The position numbers were made by a program, and so were the translations under genes. A stretch of DNA of 64,000 bases from Pseudolachnospira sp051055405 (GTDB lineage Bacteria > Bacillota > Clostridia > Lachnospirales > Lachnospiraceae), in the NCBI RefSeq assembly GCF_051055405.1, contig NZ_CP167068.1:372001-436000 (forward strand), written 5' to 3'. The notes below the pieces were generated by a model, which was not told the DNA's origin, searched no databases, and saw nothing but the letters and a program-made list of their open reading frames with translations. Each line of letters begins with the position of its first letter. Positions within the stretch are counted from its first letter, which is position 1. Below, piece by piece: positions 7,567 to 16,702 of this stretch.

Positions 7567-9240
7567 ATGAGCTCGACGAACGCGAAACGCAACAAAAACC
7601 TTCCCGTATTGGTAGTCGCCGTCCTGATCTTCGTCGTATTGGTTGCAGGAATCATCTATGAAGTGATTCATATGAATCGTCCTTCGAAGGAGCGTGCGGA
7701 TCTTGGCAAGGTTTATCCGGTAGAAGAGGGTTCTGCCGTTATTATATCCAATGGGGTGCTTTCGGAAACGCGCGCAGTCTGGGAGGCAAAACGTGCGTAT
7801 TTGTCTCTTTCTATTGTGCAGAAAGAATTAAACAACTGCTTTTATTGGGATAATACGGAACAGGCTTTGGTTGTAACCACAGCGAATGAAGTTGCAACTG
7901 CTCTTCCTGACACATTGGCATCTGGAGCGCCTGTTTTTCTTCAGAGGGACGATACGATCTATGTTTCTTTAGATTATGTCGCAAGATATACAAATATTCA
8001 GGTGGACACTTATTCGAATCCGAATCGGGTATTTTTGCGTACTCAGTGGGGAGATAGCGTAACGGCAGATGTAAAGGAAACTGCTCAAATCCGGACGGAG
8101 ATGGATGTGAAAAGTCCGATTTTGACGGACGTAGAGCCTGGCCTTGGCCTTACTGTTTTGGAACAGGAAGAAAAGTGGTCGAAAGTCTACGTGCGGGATG
8201 GATATGTCGGGTATATCCTCAACGAAGACTTAAAGGATGTTCATACGCAGACCGATCCTGGACCGAATCCGTTGCCGGAGTATACGAGGACCACGTTGGA
8301 TGGAAAAGTTTTTCTGGTATGGCATCAGGTGTTCGAGGAATCTGGTCTGAATGCACTGGACGATTTACTGGCCAATGCGGAAGGAGTGAATGTACTGGCT
8401 CCTACCTGGTTTTCTATCAAGGACGAGGAGGGGAACCTGGAGTCCAGGGCCAATCATGATTATGTGCAAAAAGCCCATTCCAGAGGTCTTCAAGTGTGGG
8501 CTTTAGTGGAAAATATCAATATTGAAGGTGTCAATGCAGATCGGCTGTTGAATGTCACATCTCATAGAACCAATTTGATTAACGGTCTGATTCAGTATGC
8601 GGAAGAATATGATTTGGACGGGATTAATGTAGATTTGGAAAAACTTCCTTCTTCCGCCGGGGATGGATATATCCAGTTTATCCGGGAACTTTCTGTCGCG
8701 TGCCGAGGGAGAGGGCTGATCCTTTCCGTAGACAATTATGTCCCATCGGCCTGGACGGAACATTATCACCGAAAAGATCAAGGGATCGTGGCGGATTATG
8801 TGATTATTATGGCATATGACGAGCACTATAATGGCTCGGACGCTGGGTCTACAGCCTCGGTGAATTTTATTCGTCAGGGAGTGGAAGACACGTTAAAGGA
8901 GGTTCCGGCGGAAAAGGTAATCACAGCGCTTCCTTTCTACACAAGACTCTGGAAAACAGAAGGCTCTGAGCTGTCTTCGGAAGTAAAGAGCATGGATGAA
9001 GTTCAGACCCTGATTTCTTCCGGAACGTACAATGTGACATGGCAGGAGGAACTGGGACAAACGTACGCTGAAATGGAGCAAGAGGGAATTACCTATCAGA
9101 TCTGGGTGGAGGATGAGGCGTCCATAAAAGCCAAGCTTGCTGTCGTCCAGCCATTTGATTTGGCAGGGCTTGCAGGTTGGAAGCTTGGCATGGAGGCGGA
9201 CTATGTCTGGAATTTGATCGCGGAGGCTTTAAATATATAA
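7567..9240 (+). CDS. Membrane-anchored SH3 / glycoside hydrolase family 18 protein
   Basis: 557 residues. One N-terminal hydrophobic helix (about 13-33, LPVLVVAVLIFVVLVAGIIYEV) follows a basic start and anchors the protein outside the membrane. Residues 45-160 resemble a copper-amine-oxidase-N/stalk domain, 175-220 a bacterial SH3 domain (SPILTDVEPG to GYVGYILNEDL), and 235-557 a GH18 barrel. The catalytic motif DGINVDLE lies near 350 with its acid/base Glu intact. Relatives such as YaaH/SleL-like proteins act on peptidoglycan or chitin-like glycans, so a cell-wall or spore-coat role is inferred. It starts after AAGGAGGTATTTC. It is monocistronic, between its own promoter and a terminator. 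Confidence 0.85.
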   Translation: MSSTNAKRNKNLPVLVVAVLIFVVLVAGIIYEVIHMNRPSKERADLGKVYPVEEGSAVIISNGVLSETRAVWEAKRAYLSLSIVQKELNNCFYWDNTEQALVVTTANEVATALPDTLASGAPVFLQRDDTIYVSLDYVARYTNIQVDTYSNPNRVFLRTQWGDSVTADVKETAQIRTEMDVKSPILTDVEPGLGLTVLEQEEKWSKVYVRDGYVGYILNEDLKDVHTQTDPGPNPLPEYTRTTLDGKVFLVWHQVFEESGLNALDDLLANAEGVNVLAPTWFSIKDEEGNLESRANHDYVQKAHSRGLQVWALVENINIEGVNADRLLNVTSHRTNLINGLIQYAEEYDLDGINVDLEKLPSSAGDGYIQFIRELSVACRGRGLILSVDNYVPSAWTEHYHRKDQGIVADYVIIMAYDEHYNGSDAGSTASVNFIRQGVEDTLKEVPAEKVITALPFYTRLWKTEGSELSSEVKSMDEVQTLISSGTYNVTWQEELGQTYAEMEQEGITYQIWVEDEASIKAKLAVVQPFDLAGLAGWKLGMEADYVWNLIAEALNI

Positions 9241-9250
9241 GCTTCTCTGT

Positions 9251-9295
9251 GTAATCAAAATACCCCGCGGCTTTGCTGCGGGGTATTTTGATTAC
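9251..9295. terminator. Bidirectional terminator between convergent genes
   Basis: An 18-bp perfect inverted repeat, GTAATCAAAATACCCCGC (9251-9268) and 9278-9295, separates the GH18 gene from the convergent ATPase gene. Both strands end in a T-rich arm. Confidence 0.85.
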
Positions 9296-11139
9296 AGAAA
9301 TATTTGTTGAAAAGGAATTTTGGCGGCGGATAGAATTTCTTCTTCTCTCTGGTGACAGGTAAAGAGGAAAATCTGTCCGCTGTAATTTTCCGATAGCCAA
9401 TGCAGCGTAGCCGATAAGCGTTCGCTGTCATAGTAAACAAAGCTGTCGTCCAAAAAGAGAGGCATCTGTTCATCTGGCCAAAGAAATTCGATACAGGCCA
9501 GGCGAAAGGCCAGATAGACCTGCTCGATGGTACCGGTACTGGCCTGGTAGAGGGGAATCCTCTTTTCGTCTTGAATCAGAGAAAAACTCAGATCTTCGTC
9601 GATGGCAAGGCCGGTGTATGCGCCATCTGTCAATCCTTTTATTAACTCGGAAGCCTTTTCTTCTAAGAAAAAGCCGAAGGAATCAAATACGGTGGAGGAG
9701 AGTTCCTGCATGGTATCCATGGCTAAGGTGATCGCAGCAATTTCTTCTTCGATGAGGCGATTTTTTTGAACGTTCTCCTGGATGGCGTCTTTGCGATTTT
9801 GCAGAGAGCGGAGAGCCTCTTCTTTTTGTTCGGCTAACCATTGCTGACGGCGTGCCTGTTCCAGCTGCTTTAGAAGCTCAGGCTGTTTTTGCTGGGCCTT
9901 TAACAACGCGTCCATATCCTGATGCAGGGTTTGATGGCTTTGTGAGATCGTATGGAAAAGGTTCCGGCAGTGAGTCAGCCGTTCGGTAAGGAGCTCGGCT
10001 AATTCTTCGTCCGGTACGTCTGCTTCTTCTCCAAAATGATATTCGTAGATTTCACGCATGATACGGCAGTCGTCCCGGTAGTCAGCAGATGCTTCCCGCC
10101 GCCGGCCAAGCCGTACCGACAAGGTTCCGCTGACAATGCTGGCGAGAAACGTCAAAACAGCAGGGAGGTAATGATGGGAGAGAACCAAGGTGCAGGAAAA
10201 CCATAGACCAGCCAAGGCCCCAGCGGCAAATAGGAGACCAGTGATGGCAGCGAGAGGGCGCAGCGCACCCCTCAGCGGTTTTCGGTAATGAGATAAAAAT
10301 TCCTGGCGGGCATCCTCCAACTCTTCGATTTGCTCCAGCGTATCTTCGATGTCTTCTTCTTGGACAATCTGGTGTTCTTTTAAGCTTTCTTCCCCGCGGG
10401 CAATAATGTTGGTCAGTTGCTGATGGTGGGCGCCTAGACGCAGAATTTCCCGGTCCAGAGAATCTTTTTTGTGTTCCAAGGCAGGGAGTTCTTTGCCGGA
10501 AGGCATGGTTTTTAATTCCTGTTCCAAAATGTGAATTCTCTTCCCTAACTCGTCATTTTCATGGTCTGCTTCTCGGGAAAAAGAACCTTCCTGTTTCTTT
10601 TTTTCCTTCTTTAGAAACAGAAGCGCCTGGGTGATATCCACGGAGGCAGAACCGGAGGAGCGGAGATTGACAATATGGTTTCGAAGCTCATCGGCCAGTT
10701 CCGGCCCAGTGGCCGCGCGCAGCTGCCCTACCGATAGGGTATTGGCATAGAGCGCTGGCGAGAGGCCGCAGAGAAGCTCGGTAAAATTGGCGCTGGAAGG
10801 AGTCAACTCTTTGGAATTGGTCTCGTCGACCAGGGTACAGGGCTGCGAGCTTTTTTCAAAATTTCGATGAATGGAATAAAGAACATGATCTTTTTCTAGT
10901 TCCATCACACCGCCGTAAGTATTACTTCCGTTCCAGGGAAGATAACGGCTGTAGGTATCTGTCCTAGCTCCCCGGCCCCGGCTTCGTTCGATACCGAAGA
11001 GCATTGCCTGCAAGAATGCATGCAGCGTGCTTTTTCCACTTTCATTTTCACCGGAAATGAGGTGGATTCCCTGGGAGAAGGAGAAGGTTTGGTTTTCTAG
11101 TTTTCCAAAATGATTGATATGAATACGATGAATCTTCAA
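9292..11139 (-). CDS. AAA ATPase of the YhaN/SbcC (Rad50-like) type
   Basis: 615 residues. The N-terminal ABC-type half contains Walker A GENESGKSTLHAFL near residue 32. A long charged coiled coil follows (about 190-290 and 390-500), interrupted near 300-340 by two hydrophobic stretches (ITGLLFAAGALAGLW and HHYLPAVLTFLASIVSG) that may be membrane segments, as in YhaN relatives. The C-terminal half carries the signature and Walker B (MPLFLDDSFVYYD, near 565). With its partner it probably forms a DNA-end nuclease. The TTG start at 11139 is chosen because it sits 6 nt after TAAGGAG and 10 bp after the upstream stop; the longer frame would overlap the previous gene. Confidence 0.85.
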   Translation of the reverse strand: MKIHRIHINHFGKLENQTFSFSQGIHLISGENESGKSTLHAFLQAMLFGIERSRGRGARTDTYSRYLPWNGSNTYGGVMELEKDHVLYSIHRNFEKSSQPCTLVDETNSKELTPSSANFTELLCGLSPALYANTLSVGQLRAATGPELADELRNHIVNLRSSGSASVDITQALLFLKKEKKKQEGSFSREADHENDELGKRIHILEQELKTMPSGKELPALEHKKDSLDREILRLGAHHQQLTNIIARGEESLKEHQIVQEEDIEDTLEQIEELEDARQEFLSHYRKPLRGALRPLAAITGLLFAAGALAGLWFSCTLVLSHHYLPAVLTFLASIVSGTLSVRLGRRREASADYRDDCRIMREIYEYHFGEEADVPDEELAELLTERLTHCRNLFHTISQSHQTLHQDMDALLKAQQKQPELLKQLEQARRQQWLAEQKEEALRSLQNRKDAIQENVQKNRLIEEEIAAITLAMDTMQELSSTVFDSFGFFLEEKASELIKGLTDGAYTGLAIDEDLSFSLIQDEKRIPLYQASTGTIEQVYLAFRLACIEFLWPDEQMPLFLDDSFVYYDSERLSATLHWLSENYSGQIFLFTCHQREEEILSAAKIPFQQIFL

Positions 11140-11149
11140 AGAAAACTCC

Positions 11150-12202
11150 TTATCTGCTTTCTGTGTTGTACAGCGCCTGCAATCCGTAATATAACGCCTT
11201 TTTCCGAATAGGGTCTTCCTCACCGGAAGAAAGGGCGCGAATATAGTAACCGATCAGATCATTAGAATGATCCTGTTCCATGGTTTCCAGGTCATATTCC
11301 GGTTCCGTATCGTCGACGATTTCCACGATTCTCCCTGCCTTTTGTAAAAGATCCAAATCGAAGGTGATGTCTGGATCACGAAAACCGGTCAGGCGAATCT
11401 TATAGATATCGCCGGGATGTTGGTCCAGATGTGGCTGAATTATGTCGAGAAGATGAGACGTCGACGTATTTCGGTCAGTCTGTATCGATAGCGGAATATA
11501 TTGGGCGGATGCAACGGGCACCCAGTCCAGCCGTGTTTTATCCTTTGTGATCTCGCCAAAGATATATCCGCGAGGACCAATATCCGTACGGTCCAACGGT
11601 TCTGGAGAACCGGGGTATGCGGCGGGGATTTCCTCAAAAACCTGCGGTTGGTGGATATGGCCTAAGGCTACGTACCGAAAACCAGAGCCAGAAAATGAGG
11701 AGGGGCGAAATGGAATATGAAGCGCGTCGCCGCCGTGAGCAAGAAGGATATGAAAACGGCCATCAGAAGGCGCCCGGCAGCCTTCATAAAGAGGCTCCCG
11801 AATTTCAGGGCGATGATAGCTTAGACCGTGAATTTCCGTGTTAATATCCTCCAGATAAACAGAGGTCATAGTGGAGGCGGTCAAAAACGTTACATTTTCT
11901 GACCAGGGATAGTCGAGGTAGGAAGAGCTTTCGGAGAGATAGTCGTGGTTTCCAGCGATCAATACCACATGCGTATGCGTCAGCCTGGAAAATAAATAAT
12001 TGATATCTTTTAATTCTCTCTTTAACGGTTGCCGGTGAAAAAGGTCGCCGGCAATGAGAAGGAGATCCGCTTGCTTTTCCTCGGCGTCTTGCAGAATCTT
12101 TCGAAAGGCAGCGCCAATGGCGTCGGCGCGTTCCTTGCTCCAAGGCTTCCCAGCATCGGGGACAATGCCGAGATGAATGTCGGCGGTATGCAGAAAACGC
12201 AA
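11150..12202 (-). CDS. Metallophosphoesterase, SbcD/YhaO-like DNA exonuclease subunit
   Basis: 350 residues of the Mre11/SbcD calcineurin-like phosphoesterase family. Metal-binding motifs appear in order: HTADIHLG (residue 5), IAGDLFH (50), IAGNHDYL (80), LAHGGD (155) and ALGHIH (180). The C-terminal region resembles the capping domain. It uses a TTG start after GGAGGTAATATT. It lies 10 bp upstream of the YhaN-like ATPase and is clearly co-transcribed with it. The Mre11-Rad50 class processes DNA ends and hairpins. The shorter ATPase partner and its hydrophobic segments point to YhaO/YhaN rather than classical SbcD/SbcC. Confidence 0.88.
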   Translation of the reverse strand: MRFLHTADIHLGIVPDAGKPWSKERADAIGAAFRKILQDAEEKQADLLLIAGDLFHRQPLKRELKDINYLFSRLTHTHVVLIAGNHDYLSESSSYLDYPWSENVTFLTASTMTSVYLEDINTEIHGLSYHRPEIREPLYEGCRAPSDGRFHILLAHGGDALHIPFRPSSFSGSGFRYVALGHIHQPQVFEEIPAAYPGSPEPLDRTDIGPRGYIFGEITKDKTRLDWVPVASAQYIPLSIQTDRNTSTSHLLDIIQPHLDQHPGDIYKIRLTGFRDPDITFDLDLLQKAGRIVEIVDDTEPEYDLETMEQDHSNDLIGYYIRALSSGEEDPIRKKALYYGLQALYNTESR

Positions 12203-12404
12203 AATATTACCTCCTTACAAAAAACTTGTCATAAAAGTTGCCTATACTGATTATAGTAGATTTAACGGGAGTCTTCAATAAGATTTCGCGGATTTCCGCG
12301 AATTTTGTAAAAATGGAAAATAAAAAAATGTATTGGGTACCGCCTTTCCAGATGAGGAAAAATATGGTATGATATCTGTAAATTTATAGAGAGAGGGAAG
12401 CGTC

Positions 12405-13679
12405 ATGATAAAAAAGAAAATGATTGCTATGTTGCTGGCGGGAGGACAGGGAAGCCGCTTAGGCGTCTTGACAGCCAAGGTGGCCAAGCCGGCGGTAGCG
12501 TTTGGTGGAAAATATCGGATCATTGATTTTCCCTTGAGCAACTGTGTAAATTCAGGCGTAGATACGGTGGGAGTTTTGACCCAGTATCAGCCGCTGCGTC
12601 TAAACAGCCATATTGGGACCGGGCTTCCCTGGGATTTGGACAAGCGGGATGGGGGCGTAACCGTGCTGCCTCCCTATGAAAAAAGCAGAGATAGCGAATG
12701 GTATACCGGGACGGCGAATGCGATTTATCAAAACCTGGAATATATGGAGCAATATCATCCGGATTATGTGCTCATTCTTTCCGGAGATCATATCTATAAA
12801 ATGGATTATGAAGAGATGTTGGAATGCCATCAGAAAAATGGCGCGGACGCTACGATTGCTTCGATGCCTGTGGCCTGGGAAGAGGCCAGCCGTTTTGGAA
12901 TTGTGGTGACGGACAAGAACCATAAAATCACAGCGTTTGAGGAAAAACCAGAAAAGCCTAGAAGCAATCTGGCCTCGATGGGAATCTATATTTTCAATTG
13001 GAATCTTCTTCGGGAGGCTTTGATATCCTTAGCGGATGTACCCAGCTGCGATTTTGGCAAGCATATTATTCCGTATTGTTTTGAAAAGACGAATAATCTG
13101 TATACCTATGAGTTTCACGGATACTGGAAAGACGTGGGAACTTTGGCTTCTTACTGGGAAGCAAATATGGGCCTGGTGGATTTGGTTCCAGAGTTTAATC
13201 TCTATGAAGAGTTTTGGAAGATTTATACGAGGGAGGCGGCGCTTCCGCCCCTTTATATGGCTTCTGGCGGGAGAGCGGAGCGTTCTATTATCGGGGAAGG
13301 GTCTTCGATATATGGCACGGTCATTCACTCTGTATTAGGACCAAACGTTTTAGTGGAAGAAGGCGCTGTGGTGCGTGATTCCATTATCATGAGCGGTGTT
13401 CGAATCGGGAAACGCGCCAGGATTGAGAAAGCGATTATTGCGGATAACACCGTTGTGGGGGAAGATACGGTCTTGGGCGAGGGCAGATTTGCTGAGAGTA
13501 GATTGGATTCCCGCGTGTATAGCAGTGATTTGGTGACTGTAGATGAAGATTCGTCGATACCGGCAGGAGTCTCTGTTGGAAAGAATACCGCGATATCCGG
13601 ATATACAAAGCCGGCAGACTATCCTGGAGGCCGTCTTCCAGACGGCGGATATATTATAAAGGCAGGTGAGATCGGATGA
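12405..13679 (+). CDS. glgC: Glucose-1-phosphate adenylyltransferase
   Basis: 424 residues. It makes ADP-glucose from glucose-1-phosphate and ATP for glycogen synthesis. The pyrophosphorylase loop is MLLAGGQGSRLGVLT near residue 9, the substrate loop FEEKPEKP near 175, and the catalytic Asp region SGDHIYKMDY near 125. The C-terminal third has left-handed beta-helix hexapeptide repeats (SSIYGTVIHSVLGPNVLVEEGAVV). It starts after AGAGGGAAGCGTC. The stop overlaps the glgD start by 4 bases, so the pair is translationally coupled. No other glg genes are in the window. Confidence 0.96.
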   Translation: MIKKKMIAMLLAGGQGSRLGVLTAKVAKPAVAFGGKYRIIDFPLSNCVNSGVDTVGVLTQYQPLRLNSHIGTGLPWDLDKRDGGVTVLPPYEKSRDSEWYTGTANAIYQNLEYMEQYHPDYVLILSGDHIYKMDYEEMLECHQKNGADATIASMPVAWEEASRFGIVVTDKNHKITAFEEKPEKPRSNLASMGIYIFNWNLLREALISLADVPSCDFGKHIIPYCFEKTNNLYTYEFHGYWKDVGTLASYWEANMGLVDLVPEFNLYEEFWKIYTREAALPPLYMASGGRAERSIIGEGSSIYGTVIHSVLGPNVLVEEGAVVRDSIIMSGVRIGKRARIEKAIIADNTVVGEDTVLGEGRFAESRLDSRVYSSDLVTVDEDSSIPAGVSVGKNTAISGYTKPADYPGGRLPDGGYIIKAGEIG

Positions 13680-14776
13680 AAGCGTTAGGGATTATTTTGG
13701 CCGGCGGCAACGGCCGCAGAATGCGGGAACTCAGCAGAAAGCGGGCGGTGGCTGCGATGCCGGTAGCAGGCAGCTATCGGGCGATTGATTTTGCGCTGAG
13801 CAATATGACAAACTCTCAGATTGGCAAAGTGGCGGTGATTACCCAGTATAGTTCCCGTTCCCTGAACGAACATCTGAGTTCTTCTAAATGGTGGGACTTT
13901 GGGCGGAAGCAAGGTGGTCTCTTTGTGTTTAATCCCACGATTACGCCCCAGAATAATGAATGGTATCGGGGAACAGCGGACGCCCTGGCGCAAAATCTGA
14001 ATTTTCTTCGGGACAGCCACGAGCCTTATGTGGTGATCGTACCGGGAGACGGCGTCTACAAATTGGATTACAATCAGGTGATCGAGTACCACATGCAAAA
14101 GGAAGCGGATATTACCGTGGTCTGCAAACAATTGCCGGCGGGAACTGACGTTAGCCGATTTGGCGTGGTGGAATTGGATCCGAATATGAGGATTGTCGGA
14201 TTTGAAGAGAAACCGGCGATTACCGAGCTAAACATGGTTTCCTGTGGGATTTACGTGGTGCGGCGCCGCCTGCTCATCTCTCTTTTAGAGCAGTGCGAGG
14301 AGATGGAATGGTTTGACTTTGTCCGGGACGTGTTGATGCGCCAGCGTAGGGCAAAGAAAATTTACGCCTATCCGCTCCAGGGATACTGGGCAAATATTTC
14401 CACGGTAGACGCCTATTATCAATGTAACATGGATTTTTTGGAGCCGGCAGTAAGACAGGAATTTTTCTATGATGATCCGGAGATCTACACGAAAGTGGAT
14501 GATAATCCGCCGGCAAAATTTAATCCAGGAGCTCTGGTAGAAAATAGCCTGGTGGCCAGCGGCACCATTATCAATGGGACAATTCAAGACTCTGTGATCT
14601 TTAAAAAGGTATTTGTGGGAAGCGGCTGCCGGATTCAAAACTGCATTATTTTGAACGATGTGTCCATTGGAGACGGCGTGGTGTTGGAAAACTGCATTGT
14701 AGAATCCCGGACAAAAATTCAAGCGGGAACGCAGGTCAGAGGAGAAGAAGGAGCGATTCGAATTGTAACACACTAA
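13676..14776 (+). CDS. glgD: Glucose-1-phosphate adenylyltransferase subunit GlgD
   Basis: 366 residues, paralogous to the upstream enzyme. The nucleotide loop is altered (LAGGNGRRMRELSRKRAVAAMP) and the catalytic-site motif reads VPGDGVYKLDY instead of SGDHIYKMDY, as usual for GlgD, the non-catalytic regulatory partner of GlgC in Firmicutes. A C-terminal beta-helix is present (GTIINGTIQDSVIFKKVFVG). The start codon overlaps the glgC stop. The gene ends just before a hairpin/U-run terminator. GlgC and GlgD probably form a heterotetramer. Confidence 0.93.
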   Translation: MKALGIILAGGNGRRMRELSRKRAVAAMPVAGSYRAIDFALSNMTNSQIGKVAVITQYSSRSLNEHLSSSKWWDFGRKQGGLFVFNPTITPQNNEWYRGTADALAQNLNFLRDSHEPYVVIVPGDGVYKLDYNQVIEYHMQKEADITVVCKQLPAGTDVSRFGVVELDPNMRIVGFEEKPAITELNMVSCGIYVVRRRLLISLLEQCEEMEWFDFVRDVLMRQRRAKKIYAYPLQGYWANISTVDAYYQCNMDFLEPAVRQEFFYDDPEIYTKVDDNPPAKFNPGALVENSLVASGTIINGTIQDSVIFKKVFVGSGCRIQNCIILNDVSIGDGVVLENCIVESRTKIQAGTQVRGEEGAIRIVTH

Positions 14777-14809
14777 ATATTTGATGGAATGCGGAGGGAG
14801 CGCTGACCT

Positions 14810-14854
14810 GCGGCTTGAAAGGAAAAACCTCAAGCCGCACGCCGGTGCTTTTTT
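14810..14854 (+). terminator. glgCD terminator region
   Basis: GCGGCTTGA pairs with TCAAGCCGC (about 14810-14838), followed by a small hairpin GCAC/GTGC (14837-14848) and six Ts. The U-run is shared with the palindrome beginning at 14847. Confidence 0.65.
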
Positions 14855-14909
14855 GTTTCATTTCATAGGAAATTTCAACGAAATTTCCTATGAAATGAAA
14901 CAAAAAAGC
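14847..14909. repeat. Perfect palindrome with 30-bp arms
   Basis: 14847-14876 and 14880-14909 are exact reverse complements separated by AAC. The arms run from GCTTTTTTGTTTC through CATAGGAAATTTC. It is directly adjacent to the 101-bp repeat, sharing a few bases with it. Confidence 0.9.
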
Positions 14910-15005
14910 GCTCCGCTATGGATCGCACTGCGGCGGAGAGGAAGATGGCAGCAAAGCTGCCCCGCCGCAGGCGGAGAATTTCGCCAAGCGAAATTCTTTC
15001 TTAAT
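14905..15005 (+). repeat. 101-bp intergenic repeat, copy 1
   Basis: This element is nearly identical to 44214-44314, with about five differences. It contains nested stems: CTCCGC with GCGGAG, GCGGCGG with CCGCCGC, and GGCAGC with GCTGCC. It ends in GAATTTCGC/GCGAAATTC followed by a T-rich tract. Both copies lie between a plus-strand and a convergent minus-strand gene. Confidence 0.9.
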
Positions 15006-15029
15006 TTAATAGGAAATTCCTTATTATTT

Positions 15030-15947
15030 TCACCAGGATGCTTCGATTTCGTGGATTTTACGTACCAAATCATCATTGACAGGCGTGGGAATTTGATGTT
15101 TTTTTCCAAGGCGGATGGTCGTACCTCCGAAAAGGTCCACTTCTGTTTTTCTATGATTGCGAATATCCTGGCACATGGAAGTGGTATTTTCTGGGGCCAG
15201 GCCGCGGATCAAATCCAGCCAGCTGTCAATTTCAGCGTCGGCCAGGAAAACGCCTTCCGGCCTGGCTACGGCCTGCACCTCTTTCATGGCGGAAGTGGTC
15301 AAGGCGGTAAGCTCCGGGTTTGACATGACTTCCCCATAGGTATATTGGTAAACGGCAGTCACTTGATTGATACCAGTGTTTAACATCATTTTACTCCACT
15401 GGTGATGCAGAATATCCTCTGGAATTCTGCAGTCAAGGCCGGCAGAAGTAAGGAATCGCTGGACAGCCAGCAGGTTTTCACTGTGGGAACCATCTTTTTC
15501 CCCGATGGCCACATATCCAAGATTTTGATAGGAAACACCGTTGCCTGTTTTCGTAGCGTCCATTCCCTGCACTGTACAATAGAGCAGGTTTTTATCCCCG
15601 TACTGGAGGGCAAGGTCGTTCTCGCTGACGATTCCATTTAGCAGCGAAATCAGGATGGTGTCGGGGCTGATGATGGCGGATGCCTGACGGATCGCTTGGG
15701 CAAAAGTGGTATACTTTGTCGCAAAGAATACCACGTCCGCAGGTTCGGACGCTTCCTCCCAGGAACAGTAACGAAACAGGCAGGGTTCGCCGTTGGCAAA
15801 TACACCGTTGTTTTGGTAGCGCCGGATACGCTTGGTATCTGCCATAACAGTGAGCGCTTCCGGTCCAAAATGATCGATCAATTGTTTTCCATACATGATG
15901 CCGAGGGCTCCTAAGCCGACAAGAGCTGCATGGCGGATTTGTTTCAT
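15030..15947 (-). CDS. Ketopantoate reductase-like (ApbA/PanE family)
   Basis: 305 residues. The N-terminal Rossmann fold has ALVGLGALGIMYG near residue 9; the family enzyme reduces 2-dehydropantoate with NADPH for pantothenate synthesis. The hinge lysine lies in HQWSKMMLNTGINQ near 185, and the family's substrate-binding Asn is followed by PEGVFLADAEIDSW and the conserved TSMCQDIRNHRKTEVDLFGG near 260. It starts after GGAGGAATTTCCG. No pan genes are adjacent, so a related 2-hydroxyacid dehydrogenase activity cannot be excluded. Confidence 0.85.
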   Translation of the reverse strand: MKQIRHAALVGLGALGIMYGKQLIDHFGPEALTVMADTKRIRRYQNNGVFANGEPCLFRYCSWEEASEPADVVFFATKYTTFAQAIRQASAIISPDTILISLLNGIVSENDLALQYGDKNLLYCTVQGMDATKTGNGVSYQNLGYVAIGEKDGSHSENLLAVQRFLTSAGLDCRIPEDILHHQWSKMMLNTGINQVTAVYQYTYGEVMSNPELTALTTSAMKEVQAVARPEGVFLADAEIDSWLDLIRGLAPENTTSMCQDIRNHRKTEVDLFGGTTIRLGKKHQIPTPVNDDLVRKIHEIEASW

Positions 15948-16108
15948 CGGAAATTCCTCCTTTTTCTGGTTTCAGTATAACGTTCCTAGGAGGATTTGTC
16001 AAAACAAAAGCCTTTCCTCGCTTGACCGCCGCCCAGCCCTTTGTTACAATAGAATCCGGCAAGAAAATGCTTACCTGGACAGGAAAATCCGGGAATACGG
16101 AGGAACTC

Positions 16109-16702
16109 ATGAAATTGATTGTAGGGCTGGGAAATCCGGCTGCAAAATATGAAGGAACAAGACATAATATTGGTTTTTCGGTGATTGACCGGTTGGCGGA
16201 AGCCCATGGAATCCGAGTGAATACCAACCGGCAAAAAGGGCTTTGCGGAACGGGTATCCTGGCCGGTGAAAAAGTGATGTTGGTAAAGCCGCTGACGTTT
16301 ATGAATCTGAGCGGAGAATGTATCCGTCCTTTGATGGATTATTATAAATTGGAACCGTCGGAGCTTTTGGTGATCTATGATGACATCAGCCTGGAACCGG
16401 GCCAGATTCGAATCCGGGCAAAAGGAAGCGCTGGAGGGCACAACGGGATCAAAAGTATTTTGGCGCATCTGGGTACCCAGGAATTTCCACGGATTAAGGT
16501 GGGGGTTGGGGGAAAGCCGGAGCAGATGGACCTGGCGGACTATGTGCTGGGACATTTTAACCGGGAAGAGCAGGCCGCGATGGCGGAAGCCGTAAAGTTG
16601 GCGGCGGAAGCGGCAGAAGTCATTCTAACGGATGGCATCAAAGAAGCAATGAATCGATTTAACGCATTTAAGAGGAAGGAAGAACATGACGGCGAGCTTT
16701 GA
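16109..16702 (+). CDS. pth: Peptidyl-tRNA hydrolase
   Basis: 197 residues. It releases peptides from prematurely dropped peptidyl-tRNA. The family start MKLIVGLGNPAAKYEGTRHNIGF contains the catalytic His (about residue 20) and Asn (about 10). Further motifs are KPLTFMNLSG near 66, IYDDISLEPG (active-site Asp) near 93 and GGHNGIKSI near 112. It starts at 16109 after CGGAGGAACTC; a longer in-frame extension is not supported. The end overlaps mfd by 17 bases, the common pth-mfd arrangement of Firmicutes. Confidence 0.97.
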   Translation: MKLIVGLGNPAAKYEGTRHNIGFSVIDRLAEAHGIRVNTNRQKGLCGTGILAGEKVMLVKPLTFMNLSGECIRPLMDYYKLEPSELLVIYDDISLEPGQIRIRAKGSAGGHNGIKSILAHLGTQEFPRIKVGVGGKPEQMDLADYVLGHFNREEQAAMAEAVKLAAEAAEVILTDGIKEAMNRFNAFKRKEEHDGEL

